Counted from the stretch's first letter, positions 33,290 through 46,363 are shown. The stretch is 64,000 bases of DNA from Phlebotomus papatasi (GCF_024763615.1 NC_077224.1:2728001-2792000), one strand, 5' to 3'. Notes: generated from the letters alone by a model not told the origin. Translations and numbers: made by a program.

Positions 33290-35440
33290 GCTCATAAACC
33301 GGAAGTCAGAATTCCTTCGCATATGACGCATGGTAGATCATGTTCAGGATGAAGTGGGCTATTTATTTTGGGATGTCACATCTGCAGCAACCCCGTAGGA
33401 GAAAATTGGAAGAATTAACTATTTAGTAGAAATGGATTCTCATTGAGTTTTTCTTACATGGGTCAGAGTCATGGGCTCATAAACCGGAAGTCAGAATTCC
33501 TTCGCACATGACGCATGGTAGATCATGTTCAGGATGAAGTGGGCTACTTATTTTGGGATATCACATCTCCAGCAACCCCGTAGGAGAAAATTGGAAAAAT
33601 TAACTATTTAGTAGAAATGGATTCTCATTGAGTTTTTCTTACATGGGTCAGAGTCATGGGCTCATAAACCGGAAGTCAGAATTCCTTCGCACATGACGCA
33701 TGGTAGATCATGTTCAGGATGAAGTGGGCTATTTATTTTGGGATGTCACATCTCCAGCAACCCCGTAGGAGAAAATTGGAAGAATTAACTATTTAGTAGA
33801 AATGGATTCTCATTGAGTTTTTCTTACATGGGTCAGAGTCATGGGCTTATAAACCGGAAGTCAGAATTCCTTCGCACATGACGCATGGTAGATCATGTTC
33901 AGGATGAAGTGGGCTATTTATTTTGGGATGTCACATCTCCAGCAACCCCGTAGGAGAAAATTGGAAGAATTAACTATTTAGTAGAAATGGATTCTCATTG
34001 AGTTTTTCTTACATGGGTCAGAGTCATGGGCTCATAAACCGGAAGTCAGAATTCCTTCGCACATGACGCATGGTAGATCATGTTCAGGATGAAGTGGGCT
34101 ATTTATTTTGGGATGTCACATCTCCAGCAACCCCGTAGGAGAAAATTGGAAGAATTAACTATTTAGTAGAAATGGATTCTCATTGAGTTTTTCTTACATG
34201 GGTCAGAGTCATGGGCTTATAAACCGGAAGTCAGAATTCCTTCGCACATGACGCATGGTAGATCATGTTCAGGATGAAGTGGGCTACTTATTTTGGGATA
34301 TCACATCTCCAGCAACCCCGTAGGAGAAAATTGGAAGAATTAACTATTTAGTAGAAATGGATTCTCATTGAGTTTTTCTTACATGGGTCAGAGTCATGGG
34401 CTCATAAACCGGAAGTCAGAATTCCTTCGCACATGACGCATGGTAGATCATGTTCAGGATGAAGTGGGCTATTTATTTTGGGATGTCACATCTCCAGCAA
34501 CCCCGTAGGAGAAAATTGGAAGAATTAACTATTTAGTAGAAATGGATTCTCATTGAGTTTTTCTTACATGGGTCAGAGTCATGGGCTTATAAACCGGAAG
34601 TCAGAATTCCTTCGCACATGACGCATGGTAGATCATGTTCAGGATGAAGTGGGCTATTTATTTTGGGATGTCACATCTCCAGCAACCCCGTAGGAGAAAA
34701 TTGGAAGAATTAACTATTTAGTAGAAATGGATTCTCATTGAGTTTTTCTTACATGGGTCAGAGTCATGGGCTTATAAACCGGAAGTCAGAATTCCTTCGC
34801 ACATGACGCATGGTAGATCATGTTCAGGATGAAGTGGGCTACTTATTTTGGGATATCACATCTCCAGCAACCCCGTAGGAGAAAATTGGAAGAATTAACT
34901 ATTTAGTAGAAATGGATTCTCATTGAGTTTTTCTTACATGGGTCAGAGTCATGGGCTTATAAACCGGAAGTCAGAATTCCTTCGCACATGACGCATGGTA
35001 GATCATGTTCAGGATGAAGTGGGCTACTTATTTTGGGATATCACATCTCCAGCAACCCCGTAGGAGAAAATTGGAAGAATTAACTATTTAGTAGAAATGG
35101 ATTCTCATTGAGTTTTTCTTACATGGGTCAGAGTCATGGGCTTATAAACCGGAAGTCAGAATTCCTTCGCACATGACGCATGGTAGATCATGTTCAGGAT
35201 GAAGTGGGCTATTTATTTTGGGATGTCACATCTCCAGCAACCCCGTAGGAGAAAATTGGAAGAATTAACTATTTAGTAGAAATGGATTCTCATTGAGTTT
35301 TTCTTACATGGGTCAGAGTCATGGGCTCATAAACCGGAAGTCAGAATTCCTTCGCACATGACGCATGGTAGATCATGTTCAGGATGAAGTGGGCTATTTA
35401 TTTTGGGATGTCACATCTCCAGCAACCCCGTAGGAGAAAA
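33290..35440. repeat. 185-bp satellite in right arm of FB copy 1 (about 11.6 units)
   Basis: This is the same satellite in inverse orientation. Only the innermost unit (near 33380) carries the CTGCAG type; all the others carry the CTCCAG type (complement of CTGGAG). Secondary variants GGGATGTC/GGGATATC and GGGCTCATAAA/GGGCTTATAAA are mixed. The inner junction differs from the other arms: CATATG is followed by ACTCATTGGCTCATAAACC, a jump in repeat phase. Confidence 0.95.
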
Positions 35441-35904
35441 TTGAGGAAATTGATTCTTTGATATGTTTGCTAATTTTCTTCATTGGATTTATGAAAATAC
35501 ATGTAAATGTGATTATTACTGAGTTTTTTCAACTCCTACCTAGTGGTATCAATTAAGTGGATCAGGATATTTTGTTTGAAATTTGTATCTTTATGAATTA
35601 TGTTTTGAAAGAAAATATTGGAAAATATGAGAAAATATTTTATTTTAGCCAAGACACGCACCTTAATTTTCATTTAAATGAAGTTTTTCCTGAATTTTCA
35701 TTTCATTTTCCTGCATTTATTTTAATTTTTCTCAGTGTTTTTTAGTCAAGACACAAAAAAAATATTTGAATTTGCAACGGTTTTTCTTAGCCAAGTCACA
35801 AACCCGCATTCGGCTGGCCTTCGGCCAGCTTCAGGGAGGTAAAAACCTGTTAAAAAAATTGCTGAATGTTAATATTAAGACAGATTGCAATAAACGGTTG
35901 GTCC

Positions 35905-35936
<32 letters not shown>

Positions 35937-36310
35937 ACAACCCACATGTCATCGTGACATTGAGCAATTCTAGCAATGTGTCCTGGCTAAATCAGCGATT
36001 TCGAGTGGTTCTAGAAGTTTTAATTAGCAACTTTTCAATGAGAAAATTTTCTAGTGTGATAACACCGTTAAAACTAGTCAGATTGATCAAAGAAATATGG
36101 GAAAAATCTAAAGTTTTGGTAGCCAGAGTGTGTGCGAAGCCTGAAAATTTTCCCTTACATTAAATAAATTTAAGTATTTTAACGAGACTATCATCAAAGA
36201 GACGTTTCACAACCCGACTTCATAATTCAATTTATTAGCATAGTCAATTTTAAAAATTATCCCTCATATCAGTATAGGAAATTTTTCAATCTAGCTTTAT
36301 CCAGTTAGTA

Positions 36311-36532
36311 GGGGTAAGCGCGCTACCTTCGGACGATTCAAGCTTTGAACAATTCAATTTTTTTCACTATGTTTCTTTACGGATTTTACTCATAGGTCTT
36401 TTCTGAAAATTTGAGGCATTATACTAGCTATTAAAATATAATATTACAATAGGCCAAATTAATTTATAACACATTGAAAAAAAATGAATTGTTCGAAGCT
36501 TAAATCGTAGCGTAAGCTAGTGTGCTTTCTCC
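36311..36532. mobile_element. MITE, TA target site (222 bp), in cargo
   Basis: Imperfect inverted termini (GGGGTAAGCGCGCTACCTTC versus GGAGAAAGCACACTAGCTTA) lead into AAGCTT(T/C)GAACAATTCA in each arm. TA flanks at 36309-36310 and 36533-36534. It is non-coding. Confidence 0.65.
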
Positions 36533-37890
36533 TAAATTGTTTTACCTTCAATACTTTAAATCTGGGTAGGCAATTCTAAAAACATTTTCTATAGATAGAA
36601 AATGATATAATTTTTTACCGTCTTCTGATTGATTCTGCTATAGGTTTGAAGATAATTCCTTATGTGTCTGGCACACCATTTAGATCAGGAAAATTTCACA
36701 TAATCGAAATTCAGATCCTTTTTTTCTTAAAAGCTTTGCATATGTCTATTCCACTCTTTCGGACTCTTCTTCTTCTTTTGAGCGTCATAATAAATTCAAT
36801 TTAGTTCAATCTAATTTTGAGACCAAAAGAGTAGCATAGGCTTATACAAATCTTTTGAGAAAGAAAAAGACGCAAATTTTGATTTTATGAAATTATACCG
36901 AGCTAAAAGATGTGCCGAAAGCATTAGTACATGATTTGTAGAAAACACCATTCAAATTTTTCTGGGTGTTTCTTTTTAAATTGCGACACAACAACTTATA
37001 TAGGCTCAAGTGTCTTATGTATTTCCAAAATAAACATAAGAATGAGAAAAAGAAACTGTGTTTTATAAACTTGCCGAAGGCGTGCAAGGAGCTTACTGAA
37101 GTGTCTATTTGAACGGAAATAACATACTCAATCATACTTTCGTGCCATTGAAGACACTTTTGGAAAATGGAGTGATGGTTTTTAAAGGAAAACCACACAC
37201 TTATCAAAATATAGGGCCGTTGGTTTGTTTTTACTAAACATAGTGAAATGAATACATGTTTGCAAACATAACCTCGATACTTTGATTTATAATCACTGGT
37301 AAACTACCCCATCTACCACCGTATTTTCAATCCCATGTGTGTGCAAGGGGGGAAATAATTCAAAAGAGAGATGGAAAATCCACACGATAGGCATCTGCCA
37401 CTGTCACACACATCCGCAATGAAGGTCGACGGTCTTGGGAAAATTCATCAATTCGCTCTCCCTATAAATTTATCATAAAATGATACACCAGTGGGGATGG
37501 TACTGTGTCAATCTCTAGTCCCAGCCACCCCTTCTTATTCAATCAACATGGCTGTATTGATGTGGAACAAACTTCAAAGTTACCTGTATAAATAGATTAA
37601 TTACATGATATAGGTGGATTATGAGTGAAGGCAAAAATAAAATGAACAGTGCTATAAAAAAGTTTTGCAGAAATTATTGATAAAGTTATATCTTTCATAA
37701 AACCAATAAAATCTTGTAACTTTTTGTTGGATTCTTTCACATTTGAGTTCTTTGACATACTACTTTATTTTATAAAGAATGTCAAAAACTTATCGAGTAG
37801 TTTAAAAAAGGATTTGCTCAACAAAAAAATAAATAAAATTTAATGTAGACCCGAATGGTCCTATTGGTGTTATTTATAGTTTGATCTCTA

Positions 37891-38142
37891 CACTGAGGAA
37901 AAAAAAGAAGGTGCGATTAACTTTTTTTCCTCATAACTTTAACACTTTTTAGGTGTAAAAATATATCAACATTTTTTAATGTTAATTTTACACCTTTTTA
38001 AGGGTAAAATTAACATGAAAAAGGGTAACTTTAACCCCCAATACACCTAAAAAGGGTAATATTTACACCGATTTTGGATCAATACTGCAGGGTGAAATTA
38101 ACATTTCCGGAATGTTATTTTGACTTTTTCGGATTTCTCTCA
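37891..38142. mobile_element. MITE of the CACTGAG family, single-unit copy, in cargo
   Basis: It starts CACTGAGGAAAAAAAAG and ends CGGATTTCTCTCACTCAG. The interior matches one unit of the element at 1558-2010 closely, including TTTCCGGAATGTTATTTTGA and AACTTTAACACTTTTTAGGT. Its presence both in the cargo and at 1.6 kb shows an interspersed genomic family. Confidence 0.75.
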
Positions 38143-38430
38143 CTCAGAGCATTTTATTTTTCTTAATGCTTTAAGAACAAAACGCTTTTCACTGACCGAA
38201 AATCAACAAGAAGAATATAACGCATAAAGCAAATAAATGTACGATCTGATCCCAAATTTTGGAAAATCCAACAGAGGGCGGATTTGGTGCTTATCTTAAC
38301 CTATACAAACGATCGAAACTTATAGCCTATAAGGATTAAGTAGTTTTCCTGGAAATTCCAATGAAAAATAATTTTCGTTCTTATGAAAAATATGATGTAT
38401 ATGTAGTTAAGTTCTAATTCGAAGAGGTTA

Positions 38431-39242
38431 GGGGAGACTGGGGCAAAAAGTCACAAAAAGGTTATTTTTTTTTTACAAGCTACCCAAGCGCGCCCCAGAA
38501 ATTTCTAATTAACGCAGTTTTATAGAAAATTTACCGCTCTACAACTTTGTGAAAGTCATTTTTCTCTATTTTGTAAGGGAATACATCGAGCTGTTTTCTA
38601 AAAGATCATTTTGTGACCATTCTCAAAAATGCTGGGGCAAATAATCAGGCATGGGATATTATCACAATTTGATTTTCTTTATAACGGGCTCACGTAAATT
38701 TAAAAAAAAATACCTAGATAACATATTTTCATAGGAAATTTATTCATCTACACCTTTGTAAAACAGCGTTTTCTTTATCTGAACGAGAAAAGCTCTTTTT
38801 TTCGCCGTGAGACATCAGCAATTGCTTTCTTTTTTCTTAATTTTTGCTCCATACGTTTTGTTACTTTTTACCCCAAGTCGTCATTTTTAATAAAAGAAAT
38901 TTCTGGAGATAAAAATCTTTGCGAAATTCTAAAATAGATAGCGGCTTCGTATTCAATGAGTCAAAATTATTTAGGAAATATTCACCAGTGCATCAATTTT
39001 CAAATTAAAATAGGTAAAAAATAATATCTGCTGTAAGGAAATTATTGCAAAAACAGGGCTAAAAAATTCAATATATTTTTTTTATTTTCTAAATTCCTTG
39101 TTCAAATTCTAAGAAACTTATGACATTGAAGAAGGTCAACGGAGGCTATCTGTGGAAAAAATTTTAAATTGCTATCTTTTTTATCTTTGATGATATTGAA
39201 TTTTGAAATTTTCGATTTGTGACTTTTTGCCCCAGTCTCCCC
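38431..39242. mobile_element. MITE with perfect 27-bp TIRs and TA target site (812 bp), in cargo
   Basis: The termini are exact: GGGGAGACTGGGGCAAAAAG then TCACAAA on the left, its reverse complement on the right, and TA on both sides (38429-38430, 39243-39244). The interior is AT-rich, includes further copies of the CTGGGGCAAA theme and has no reading frame. Confidence 0.85.
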
Positions 39243-39364
39243 TATTGTTTTAAAAAATTATAAATATAAAAAAAATAGTATTAAAACTTTTTAATGAGAA
39301 AATTTGAAAATTTTTACACTTTGAAAATTAAATATTTACTTCATAGCAAATAAAGTATCCTATA

Positions 39365-39581
39365 GGGGAATGTTGGCATGGTTCGCACGTAGTGGAGCTT
39401 TAAACGATGCCCATTTTTTCTTTGTTTGTAAAGATCTAGTTCGTCATTTCTCATCCCAGCTCATGAGGTTCATGATTATCTATCTCATGGTTAGGAAAGT
39501 GACGAATTAACTCCTTGAAAACCAAGTGAAAATGGGCATTGTTTGAAGCTTGACTATGTGCGAACCATGCCTACATTCCCC
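39365..39581. mobile_element. Palindromic MITE, TA target site (217 bp), in cargo
   Basis: The arms of about 60 bp are near-perfect inverted repeats. The left starts GGGGAATGTTGGCATGGTTC and the right ends with GAACCATGCCTACATTCCCC. TA lies on each side. The interior also has an inverted ATGCCCATTTT/AAAATGGGCAT pair. Confidence 0.8.
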
Positions 39582-41727
39582 TAGTGCATAAAATATTCTA
39601 GATTCCTAAAACCTTCTATTTTCTGATTACTCATTCAGAAGAAAAGATTTTCTATATGGGACTCCGTTGTTCCAATCCTTTTTTTTTTATAAAGGGTTAA
39701 CGCGAGATGTACGTTATTTTCGTAAAGCTGTTGTTTGTAAGAAAATTACTTCGGAAAATTCCAAAACAGATTCATTCGTGTTCTCTGAATTTTAATAAGT
39801 CTTAGAAGCACTCAAGAAAATTAATATCTCATTTAAATAATTAATTAATATCTCATTTAATATAATTAATATGTTATTTAAATGGGATTTAAAATTTTTC
39901 CCCATATTCATTGCTAAAATCTTTTAAACCTTGGGATGTTTAGAGAGATTCTTTAGGGCTATTTGTGTCAAAAAATTGAAATTCCGTCTTTTTTCTTTTC
40001 GTATTCGAAGTTACTAAATGTGGAAATTTTCGACTTAATTATCTATGCGTTTTTTTACTTTTTCAGCTGGTTATTTTTCTTATTTTTCAACTGGTTTTGG
40101 CTTGTCATGCACCATCTAACTTTATTGAACTCTTTCTATCTGACTAAAAACTAATGAACACGAACTACTGACGTTAATCCTTTACGGTAAAAGGAAACTT
40201 TTTTCCTTTTTTTTATAAAGTATATAAGTTTAAATTGACATATTAGCATGTAAAAGAATGTGACTGTTAGTTGAAAGCATTTAGTTGATATAGTTTAAAC
40301 AATTTTGAACTTTTCCAGAAAATTCACACTTTTAACTCAAGTAGATAGGACTTTGTGCAACAATGAGGAAAAGTTTGTACAACCATATTTTCTTTTCCTA
40401 CGGGTTCAGGAGGTAACTCGTGTGCGACATATTGAAGTGCAAAGTTGACAAAATCACTCACTTCTTTAATACTGAAAAGTTTATAAGGAAGAGAAAAAAG
40501 AGCAGGAAGTGATAATAGTTGCGAATATGTCTTTTAGCTTTGGCCTTTATTCATTTCAATGGAAGCTGAAAGTAAATTTTCACCAGAAAGTTAAAGAGAA
40601 AAATTCAAAAGATTTCTCCACACCAATACTTATGTTTATAAATGGGCAGCTATTTTGCCACATAAACAGACCACAAAAGGACTCTCCTCCATCTATATTT
40701 ATTCAATGGGTCTCTTAACTTTCCCATTCCTGCAGTCACCAAGTCCACCCACTAAATCTTCCTTTTCTGTATGAGCACTTATGCAAAGATTGTGGATTGA
40801 GATAAAACACGAACGACCGCTACGAAAGTTTCTTCACCCTCCAGCCCTAAATTTTCATATTAAAACCCATATTATATGGACTCTATGCCATGGAATATCT
40901 TGGCTACCAGAGAATGTTTATCAGACATGGGGAAAATAATCGCAATTCTCACTGTATATGTCAAGAAGTATATTAGAATTCTCTAACTTTATCTAATTTT
41001 CAAAATGAGACAAAGAGATATGTGATAACAAACAATAAGAAATATGTGAATGAAACTAAAGATTCTGACTTAAGCAATGACTTGAAATGTACATAGACAT
41101 TTGCATGAATTTCAATCTATATTTAAATTTCGTATGAATTAAGCACTTGTTGCTGTTAGGTTAGAAACTAATTGCAGAGAATTCGTGACTACTAATGGTA
41201 TTTCAAAGTGATGCTATCACAGTTTAACGGTCCAAAAAGTAATTAGAATTAACACGAGATGAAATTTTTGTTTAATACCATCATCCAAAATTCACTTGAG
41301 AGTTGATTAATCATGAAAAGTGCGACTGTTCCCCTGCTATCATTTTAAATTTATTTCATGTTGAAACTTATCAATGATTCAAGAGTATAATTGGTCTCTA
41401 CCACGTCATTCAAAAGGATCAACGCCTCATCTCTTGATTTATTTAACAATTCCCTGTGAAATATCAGCCAATTTTGTAACTTTGTGTTCCATACGGACAA
41501 TAGAAGGATCATAGAATATTATATAGGTGCCACTTCATTTATTGACAAAGGCTTAAATTCCCGCTAAAATTTGCTGCACAAAGGACTGAAAAGTCAAATG
41601 AAAAAGCAATTTAATTTATTTTCAATGGAATTTATACCGTATAGATAGTCTAGGACTTCCTATATTTTATATCATTTATACCTACTCTAAGGCTCTTTTA
41701 TTTTATTTAATAGACACCTCATTTCAT

Positions 41728-42227
41728 NNNNNNNNNNNNNNNNNNNNNNNNNNNNNNNNNNNNNNNNNNNNNNNNNNNNNNNNNNNNNNNNNNNNNNNNN
41801 NNNNNNNNNNNNNNNNNNNNNNNNNNNNNNNNNNNNNNNNNNNNNNNNNNNNNNNNNNNNNNNNNNNNNNNNNNNNNNNNNNNNNNNNNNNNNNNNNNNN
41901 NNNNNNNNNNNNNNNNNNNNNNNNNNNNNNNNNNNNNNNNNNNNNNNNNNNNNNNNNNNNNNNNNNNNNNNNNNNNNNNNNNNNNNNNNNNNNNNNNNNN
42001 NNNNNNNNNNNNNNNNNNNNNNNNNNNNNNNNNNNNNNNNNNNNNNNNNNNNNNNNNNNNNNNNNNNNNNNNNNNNNNNNNNNNNNNNNNNNNNNNNNNN
42101 NNNNNNNNNNNNNNNNNNNNNNNNNNNNNNNNNNNNNNNNNNNNNNNNNNNNNNNNNNNNNNNNNNNNNNNNNNNNNNNNNNNNNNNNNNNNNNNNNNNN
42201 NNNNNNNNNNNNNNNNNNNNNNNNNNN
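41728..42227. other. Assembly gap (500 N)
   Basis: A run of exactly 500 N is the usual placeholder for a gap of unknown size. It should hide the whole left arm of FB copy 2 (about 3.4 kb or more), because the sequence resumes at the inner end of that arm. Confidence 0.95.
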
Positions 42228-45200
42228 CAGTTTGATTTTTATAAGTTTCCCAGAGTCAATCTAAAAACAAGTTTATTTATTTATTTATTAGTTTTGAGCA
42301 TGAGCTCTGAGGATGTTTTTACAACATCATACTACCTTGAGCTGTGCGACTTTTTTAAACATATTATTGATCCTATTATAGTGGAGCTGTGGCTCTTTTG
42401 TGCAAAATCTTAACTTTTTAATATTTAAGAAATGTGGGCTTATTAATTTGACAACCAAAAAGTGACATTTAAAATTCCCGTAATGCATGGTTTTTACGAC
42501 ATGTTATTTGCCAATACTTTTTTTTTCTAAAATTATTCCACTATTCTTTTACTAAATTTAATCCTTTTTAGTATAGATTTAAGGTTTTAGAATTAGAAAT
42601 TTCTTAGATGAGTAAAAACAGATAAATTGGCTCATCCGCAAAAGGATTGCTTTTAAAAATCCTTTTTTGAATTAAAGTTTCTCTTTATGTAGTAGGGTAA
42701 AATAACGTAATTTGGAACATGATCCAAATGGAAATTCTTCACAACTCCATATAAAAATATAGAATTTTTCGTTAATAAACACAGTACTAAATTTCCATTT
42801 ACAATAATTTCTCTGTTGCAATCTTATTATCGGATTCTTCGTGTTCCAGATAAATCTAAATTCCATTCACATTAATAAGTTTTAGTTCAGGGGCATCTCG
42901 ACATTAATTTTTCCATACGTTTTTGTATAAAGGCACTGTAACCTAAAGGTAAGTTTTTTCTTACGGAGAATTGACTTATCACTTTGATATATTTCGAAAT
43001 TGTGCGTTTAAAGCTATCTAAATATACATATTTCATAATATTCGCCGAAAATACAAGAATTACGAGCAAATTTGTTTAAGATGCGATGCAATATATGTGC
43101 AAAATTTTTACAAAGAAAAGTGAAAAATAGTTTTACTAAATATTAGGTTTGATGGTCCGCTGTTCTAATTAAAAATGTTCCTATTTTTGGGTCAGGCTCT
43201 GAATTGATTTATTTTACCCTGTCATGATTCTTTTGCTTAATAAGTTTACTTTTACTATTAAAATCGGATATTCCGACCAACTGTTTCTACAAAAAAAATA
43301 TCAACAAATTATGAGGTGTTTTAAAAATAAATAAACTTGTTTTTAGATTGACTCTGGGAAACTTATAAAAATCAAACTGAAAACTTCTAAAATCAAGTGT
43401 ATTTGTGATGAGTGGTCATATTCCAGTGTTTTCTAATTGATTTAAGAGAACTTCTAAAATCAATCATGGAATTTCCAAAATTAGGTGAAGTGCTTCTACA
43501 ATCAACTCAGATGGTTTCTAGTATTTATCTTACAAAAGTTCTGAAGTAAATCCTAAATATATAAAATATTAAGGCTACTGCTCTAATAAATAATTTACAT
43601 TATGAGGAGATAAAATCAAATATTAATTACTAAAAATCACTAAGAATTTCTATCTTCAGATTTTCAATAAATCTACCACCATATTCTATTGAAATTAATT
43701 CAATCCTATTTAGAAAAGATTTTGGGTAGATCAAATCCTAAATATTTAGTAATTCAAATTTGCAAATTACTCCTTAGTATGTTTATTAGCGATCATCAAT
43801 GTGAATCGCATTAAAATTCTAAAGTAGAAGTGTAAAGTAGAAGAACATCTCGAAATTGTAGAATATATATTTTTTGTAAAATTATATCAATTGAACATTT
43901 TGTCAAGAGAAAAATGTAATAAGTTACACATCACAACAATATTTTCCGCAGTACATTTGAGAATCGATATAAAATGACTCGAAAATCATATTTTCGGAAG
44001 TTGTAAAGCAGTAAATTTTCTATGCTAAGTGAATATATCTCATGTTTTCGAAGAGCTCATCTAAAAAGTTAAATGTCAGTTTTGATAAGTTTTGTCCAAT
44101 GTTTCCTGATTACAAATATTTTGGAGTAAGTAAAAATGCATTTTTTGTTCTCTTCTGAAATAATTTCAGTTTTGTTTCAATTTGCCCCATTTTGGGAAAT
44201 TTTCGGACATTTTGCCATTCAGATAAAATTATTTTCCTTATCACATGCCAATGAAATTCACCTTTTACTTTATTGTGCGTTTTTTTATTAGTAATAGGCA
44301 AATGTCATGCTCAATTCTAAAATTGATAGGTTTTCCTTTAAAAGCTTTGATTGCTACTAAACGTTTTCTATTTATAATTTTGTAATTCTAGCAAAAAATA
44401 TTCTAATTTTGAGGACAATCGGTGTATAATAGTGGTTGTAATCGAAAAATATGAAAAAAATCCGGCGCGCCTGGTTGAGCCGCAGCCGATATCCTCGGCT
44501 GGCGCGCCGGCGCGCAGCGAGCCGTAGACATTTTTAAAATTTTAGCCGCAGCCGCCGAAAATTTCTCGGCGTCGATCTCTCATATGACGCATGGTGGATC
44601 ATGTTCAGGATGAAGTGGGCTATTTATTTTGGGATGTCACATCTGCAGCAACCCCGTAGGAGAAAATTGGAAGAATTAACTATTTAGTAGAAATGGATTC
44701 TCATTGAGTTTTTCTTACATGGGTCAGAGTCATGGGCTTATAAACCGGAAGTCAGAATTCCTTCGCACATGACGCATGGTAGATCATGTTCAGGATGAAG
44801 TGGGCTACTTATTTTGGGATGTCACATCTCCAGCAACCCCGTAGGAGAAAATTGGAAGAATTAACTATTTAGTAGAAATGGATTCTCATTGAGTTTTTCT
44901 TACATGGGTCAGAGTCATGGGCTTATAAACCGGAAGTCAGAATTCCTTCGCACATGACGCATGGTAGATCATGTTCAGGATGAAGTGGGCTACTTATTTT
45001 GGGATGTCACATCTCCAGCAACCCCGTAGGAGAAAATTGGAAGAATTAACTATTTAGTAGAAATGGATTCTCATTGAGTTTTTCTTACATGGGTCAGAGT
45101 CATGGGCTCATAAACCGGAAGTCAGAATTCCTTCGCATATGACGCATGGTGGATCATGTTCAGGATGAAGTGGGCTATTTATTTTGGGATGTCACATCTG

Positions 45201-46363
45201 CAGCAACCCCGTAGGAGAAAATTGGAAGAATTAACTATTTAGTAGAAATGGATTCTCATTGAGTTTTTCTTACATGGGTCAGAGTCATGGGCTCATAAAC
45301 CGGAAGTCAGAATTCCTTCGCACATGACGCATGGTAGATCATGTTCAGGATGAAGTGGGCTATTTATTTTGGGATGTCACATCTCCAGCAACCCCGTAGG
45401 AGAAAATTGGAAGAATTAACTATTTAGTAGAAATGGATTCTCATTGAGTTTTTCTTACATGGGTCAGAGTCATGGGCTTATAAACCGGAAGTCAGAATTC
45501 CTTCGCACATGACGCATGGTAGATCATGTTCAGGATGAAGTGGGCTACTTATTTTGGGATGTCACATCTCCAGCAACCCCGTAGGAGAAAATTGGAAGAA
45601 TTAACTATTTAGTAGAAATGGATTCTCATTGAGTTTTTCTTACATGGGTCAGAGTCATGGGCTCATAAACCGGAAGTCAGAATTCCTTCGCATATGACGC
45701 ATGGTGGATCATGTTCAGGATGAAGTGGGCTATTTATTTTGGGATGTCACATCTGCAGCAACCCCGTAGGAGAAAATTGGAAGAATTAACTATTTAGTAG
45801 AAATAGATTCTCATTGAGTTTTTCTTACATGGGTCAGAGTCATGGGCTCATAAACCGGAAGTCAGAATTCCTTCGCACATGACGCATGGTAGATCATGTT
45901 CAGGATGAAGTGGGCTATTTATTTTGGGATGTCACATCTCCAGCAACCCCGTAGGAGAAAATTGAGGAAATTGATTCTTTGATGTGTTTGCTAATTTTCT
46001 TCATTGGATTTATGAAAATACATGTAAATGTGATTATTACTGAGTTTTTTCAACTCCTACCTAGTGGTATCAATTAAGTGGATCAGGATATTTTGTTTGA
46101 AATTTGTATCTTTATGAATTATGTTTTGAAAGAAAATATTGGAAAATATGAGAGAAAATATTTTATTTTAGCCAAGACACGCACCTTAATTTTCATTTAA
46201 ATGAAGTTTTTCCTGAATTTTCATTTCATTTTCCTGCATTTATTTTAATTTTTCTCAGTGTTTTTTAGTCAAGACACAAAAAAAATATTTGAATTTGCAA
46301 CGGTTTTTCTTAGCCAAGTCACAAACCCGCATTCGGCTGGCCTTCGGCCAGCTTCAGGGAGGT
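42228..46363. mobile_element. Foldback (FB)-like element, copy 2 (left arm lost in gap)
   Basis: The visible part starts with the last bases of the left arm, continues through the loop (to about 43325) and the entire right arm, and ends CTTCAGGGAGGT at 46363. The loop and unique arm parts differ from copy 1 by only scattered bases (for example TTTTTTTTCTAAAATTA against TTTTTTTGTAAAATTA). The two copies are therefore young or recently homogenised. The right flank begins with AAATACAGT. Confidence 0.9.
44582..45963. repeat. 185-bp satellite in right arm of FB copy 2 (about 7.5 units, period-three order)
   Basis: Reading left to right, the diagnostic bases are CTGCAG, CTCCAG, CTCCAG, CTGCAG, CTCCAG, CTCCAG, CTGCAG, CTCCAG. 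This gives a 555-bp trimer as the higher-order unit. The CATATGACGCATGGTGGATC variant accompanies the CTGCAG type each time. Confidence 0.92.

Larger units (their letters stand above)
27570..35840. mobile_element. Foldback (FB)-like element, copy 1 (8.3 kb)
   Basis: This is a huge inverted repeat. The left arm is 27570-30981 and the right arm about 32020-35840, round a loop of about 1.04 kb. Both ends are ACCTCCCTGAAGCTGGCCGA or its complement, including a small terminal hairpin (GCTGGCCGAAGGCCAGC). Going inwards, each arm has about 390 bp of unique terminal sequence, then a 185-bp satellite array, then a GC-rich patch with GGCGCGCC and CGCGCCGGCGCGC, then about 1.2 kb of AT-rich unique DNA. 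Drosophila FB elements and Galileo have this plan (long TIRs containing tandem repeats, short loop). No transposase frame is present, so it is non-autonomous. Arms are near identical outside the arrays. The outer flanks of this copy do not match each other (AAATACAGT versus AAAAACCTG). Confidence 0.9.
35841..41727. other. Cargo segment between the two foldback elements (5.9 kb)
   Basis: This is DNA with no similarity to the FB arms, lying inside the outer target duplication. It contains a 28-bp poly-A run (35905-35932), at least four MITEs, and unique-looking stretches of balanced composition at about 37280-37560, 40700-40870 and 41390-41560. The open frames are short and unsupported. It looks like captured host intergenic DNA rather than a transposon's own genes. 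It runs into the assembly gap. Confidence 0.6.

Noticed and set aside
30002..44301. Repeated 60-64 codon frames in the foldback elements (for example at 30002, 32805, 44110, 31367, 42672)
   Set aside because: They recur only because the element recurs; no transposase motif, no codon-position bias visible, and the arms are non-coding in known FB-type elements.
27570..46363. Inversion between two independent FB insertions as explanation of the mismatched flanks
   Set aside because: It predicts that the right flank of copy 1 is the reverse complement of AAATACAGT; it is AAAAACCTG instead.
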